DNA of 64,000 nucleotides from Aeromonas veronii (GTDB taxonomy: Bacteria > Pseudomonadota > Gammaproteobacteria > Enterobacterales > Aeromonadaceae). The notes beneath the pieces were generated by a model. It had not been told where the DNA came from, searched no databases, and saw only the letters and a list, made by a program, of their open reading frames with translations. The position numbers were made by a program, and so were the translations under genes. The stretch spans positions 3,801,501 through 3,865,500 of the forward strand of contig CP101033.1 in assembly GCA_041319085.1 (NCBI GenBank), in the 5' to 3' direction. Below, piece by piece: positions 63,406 through 64,000 of the stretch (its first letter is position 1; every line of letters starts with the position of its first letter).

Positions 63406-63732
63406 TTAGCGGTCTTTGCCACTACCGATGCCGAACGGAATGCGATATTCGCTGCTCTGGCCAGCCAGGCTGACGGTCAGGTTGCCATGGGTACGGCTCG
63501 GGATCTGCACCTGCTGGGTGCCAGTCAGGTTGGCGTGGACTGATGCCAGCAGATCGCCAGACTCGTCGCGCACTTCCAGCGTCGGATTGGCTTTGCCATC
63601 CAGTGCGGCAGTGGCGTTCCAGTTCACAAACAACACGCCCGGAGTGGCGTTGAAGTCTGCCGGTACGGCAGCCTGGGCGAAACCTGTGGTCATCAGGCCT
63701 GCAACGGCCAGCATCTTGATTACGTTTTTCAT
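63406..63732 (-). CDS. Hypothetical secreted protein (108 aa)
   Basis: 108 residues with a signal peptide (about 1-22, ending AQAA). The mature part is beta-rich (VSLAGQSSEYRIPFGIG near the end) and has no cysteine; I recognise no family. It lies 30 bp upstream of the pirin gene in the same direction. The ATG at 63732 begins the signal peptide; an in-frame GTG two codons upstream is less likely. Confidence 0.7.
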   Translation of the reverse strand: MKNVIKMLAVAGLMTTGFAQAAVPADFNATPGVLFVNWNATAALDGKANPTLEVRDESGDLLASVHANLTGTQQVQIPSRTHGNLTVSLAGQSSEYRIPFGIGSGKDR

Positions 63733-64000
63733 GTTCACTCACTCTCTTGTTTTATATGTCATTGCCAAGGCCTTTTCGGCCAGAATCAATGCATCCATGC
63801 AAGAGGTTATTCAAATAGTGTGTTGTTCTTTCACCGACGTCAGACAGACCGATTGGGTGTGTCACAGTGCGGAACTACCCGCATATTTGGCCGCTCGACG
63901 TTCCTGCCGAAGCGTTGATTGAATATTAAAGTCACTTGGCCTAACTTGTTAGCGAGATAAACTGGCAAACATATTCAAAAAAATTGAAGGTTAGAAATGG
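63733..64000. other. Intergenic region at the window end
   Basis: About 270 bp, AT-rich toward the end, probably promoter DNA for the minus-strand gene at 63732. No gene is supported. Confidence 0.4.

Overview
The window is about 60% GC and reads as a gamma-proteobacterial chromosome, most likely Aeromonas. I base this on protein similarity and gene order: mlaEDCB-ibaG-murA; pncC-recA-recX-alaS-lysC-csrA followed by a Ser/Arg tRNA array; lptFG divergent from pepA-holC-valS; and recC-recB-recD. The genus is an inference from memory of these families, not a database result.

Layout. 1-3.2 kb: end of the Mla lipid-transport operon, then ibaG and murA. 3.3-4.6 kb: pmbA. 4.9-9.8 kb: a complete curli (csg) set, all on the minus strand, in two blocks (csgDEFG, then csgB, csgA and a csgC-like gene). 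The major curlin is unusually long and is frameshifted in a run of seven G. A decayed transposase separates this block from four tRNA genes at 10.4-10.8 kb. 11-17.5 kb: csrA, lysC, alaS, recX, recA (with LexA box and promoter) and pncC. 17.5-18.1 kb: a gene-poor stretch beside tRNA-Leu with five GGGGGTA heptamers, perhaps the remnant arm of an integrative element. 18.2-27.2 kb: RDD protein, lptG/lptF, pepA, holC, valS and a SieB-like membrane protein. 27.2-31.8 kb: accessory region with a GyrI-like protein, GNAT/AraC fragments, a small ORF, a repeat lipoprotein, a solute-binding protein and a LuxR regulator. 32-38.7 kb: tyrS, a secreted protein, a thioesterase, sgrR with a divergent SgrT-like small protein, O-acetylhomoserine sulfhydrylase and a GST. 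An IS4-type element (38693-40122) with 11-bp target duplications sits in the gst terminator. 40-44 kb: EamA transporter, a frameshifted DUF2214 gene, a diguanylate cyclase and a HAD phosphatase. 44.1-49.7 kb: an ABC importer plus a phosphodiesterase/alkaline-phosphatase-fold enzyme, with a divergent GntR/UTRA regulator and PhoB-box-like repeats between them. 49.9-52.2 kb: XRE regulator and a PAS-GGDEF cyclase. 52.4-52.9 kb: intergenic repeats. 53-62 kb: recD, recB and recC. 62.2-63.7 kb: DoxX, pirin and a small secreted protein.

How the parts work together. The core genes cover envelope upkeep (Mla, MurA, LptFG), DNA repair (RecA, RecX, RecBCD), translation (AlaS, ValS, TyrS, tRNAs) and global control (CsrA). 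The accessory genes suggest surface-attached life and nutrient scavenging: curli, two diguanylate cyclases, a probable phosphate-starvation organophosphate/phosphonate importer, and the sugar-phosphate stress regulator SgrR. Points most worth checking are the SgrT-like protein, the PHO boxes, the giant frameshifted curlin, two 110-bp-offset duplications at gene boundaries, the 23-residue-repeat lipoprotein and the GGGGGTA array near tRNA-Leu.
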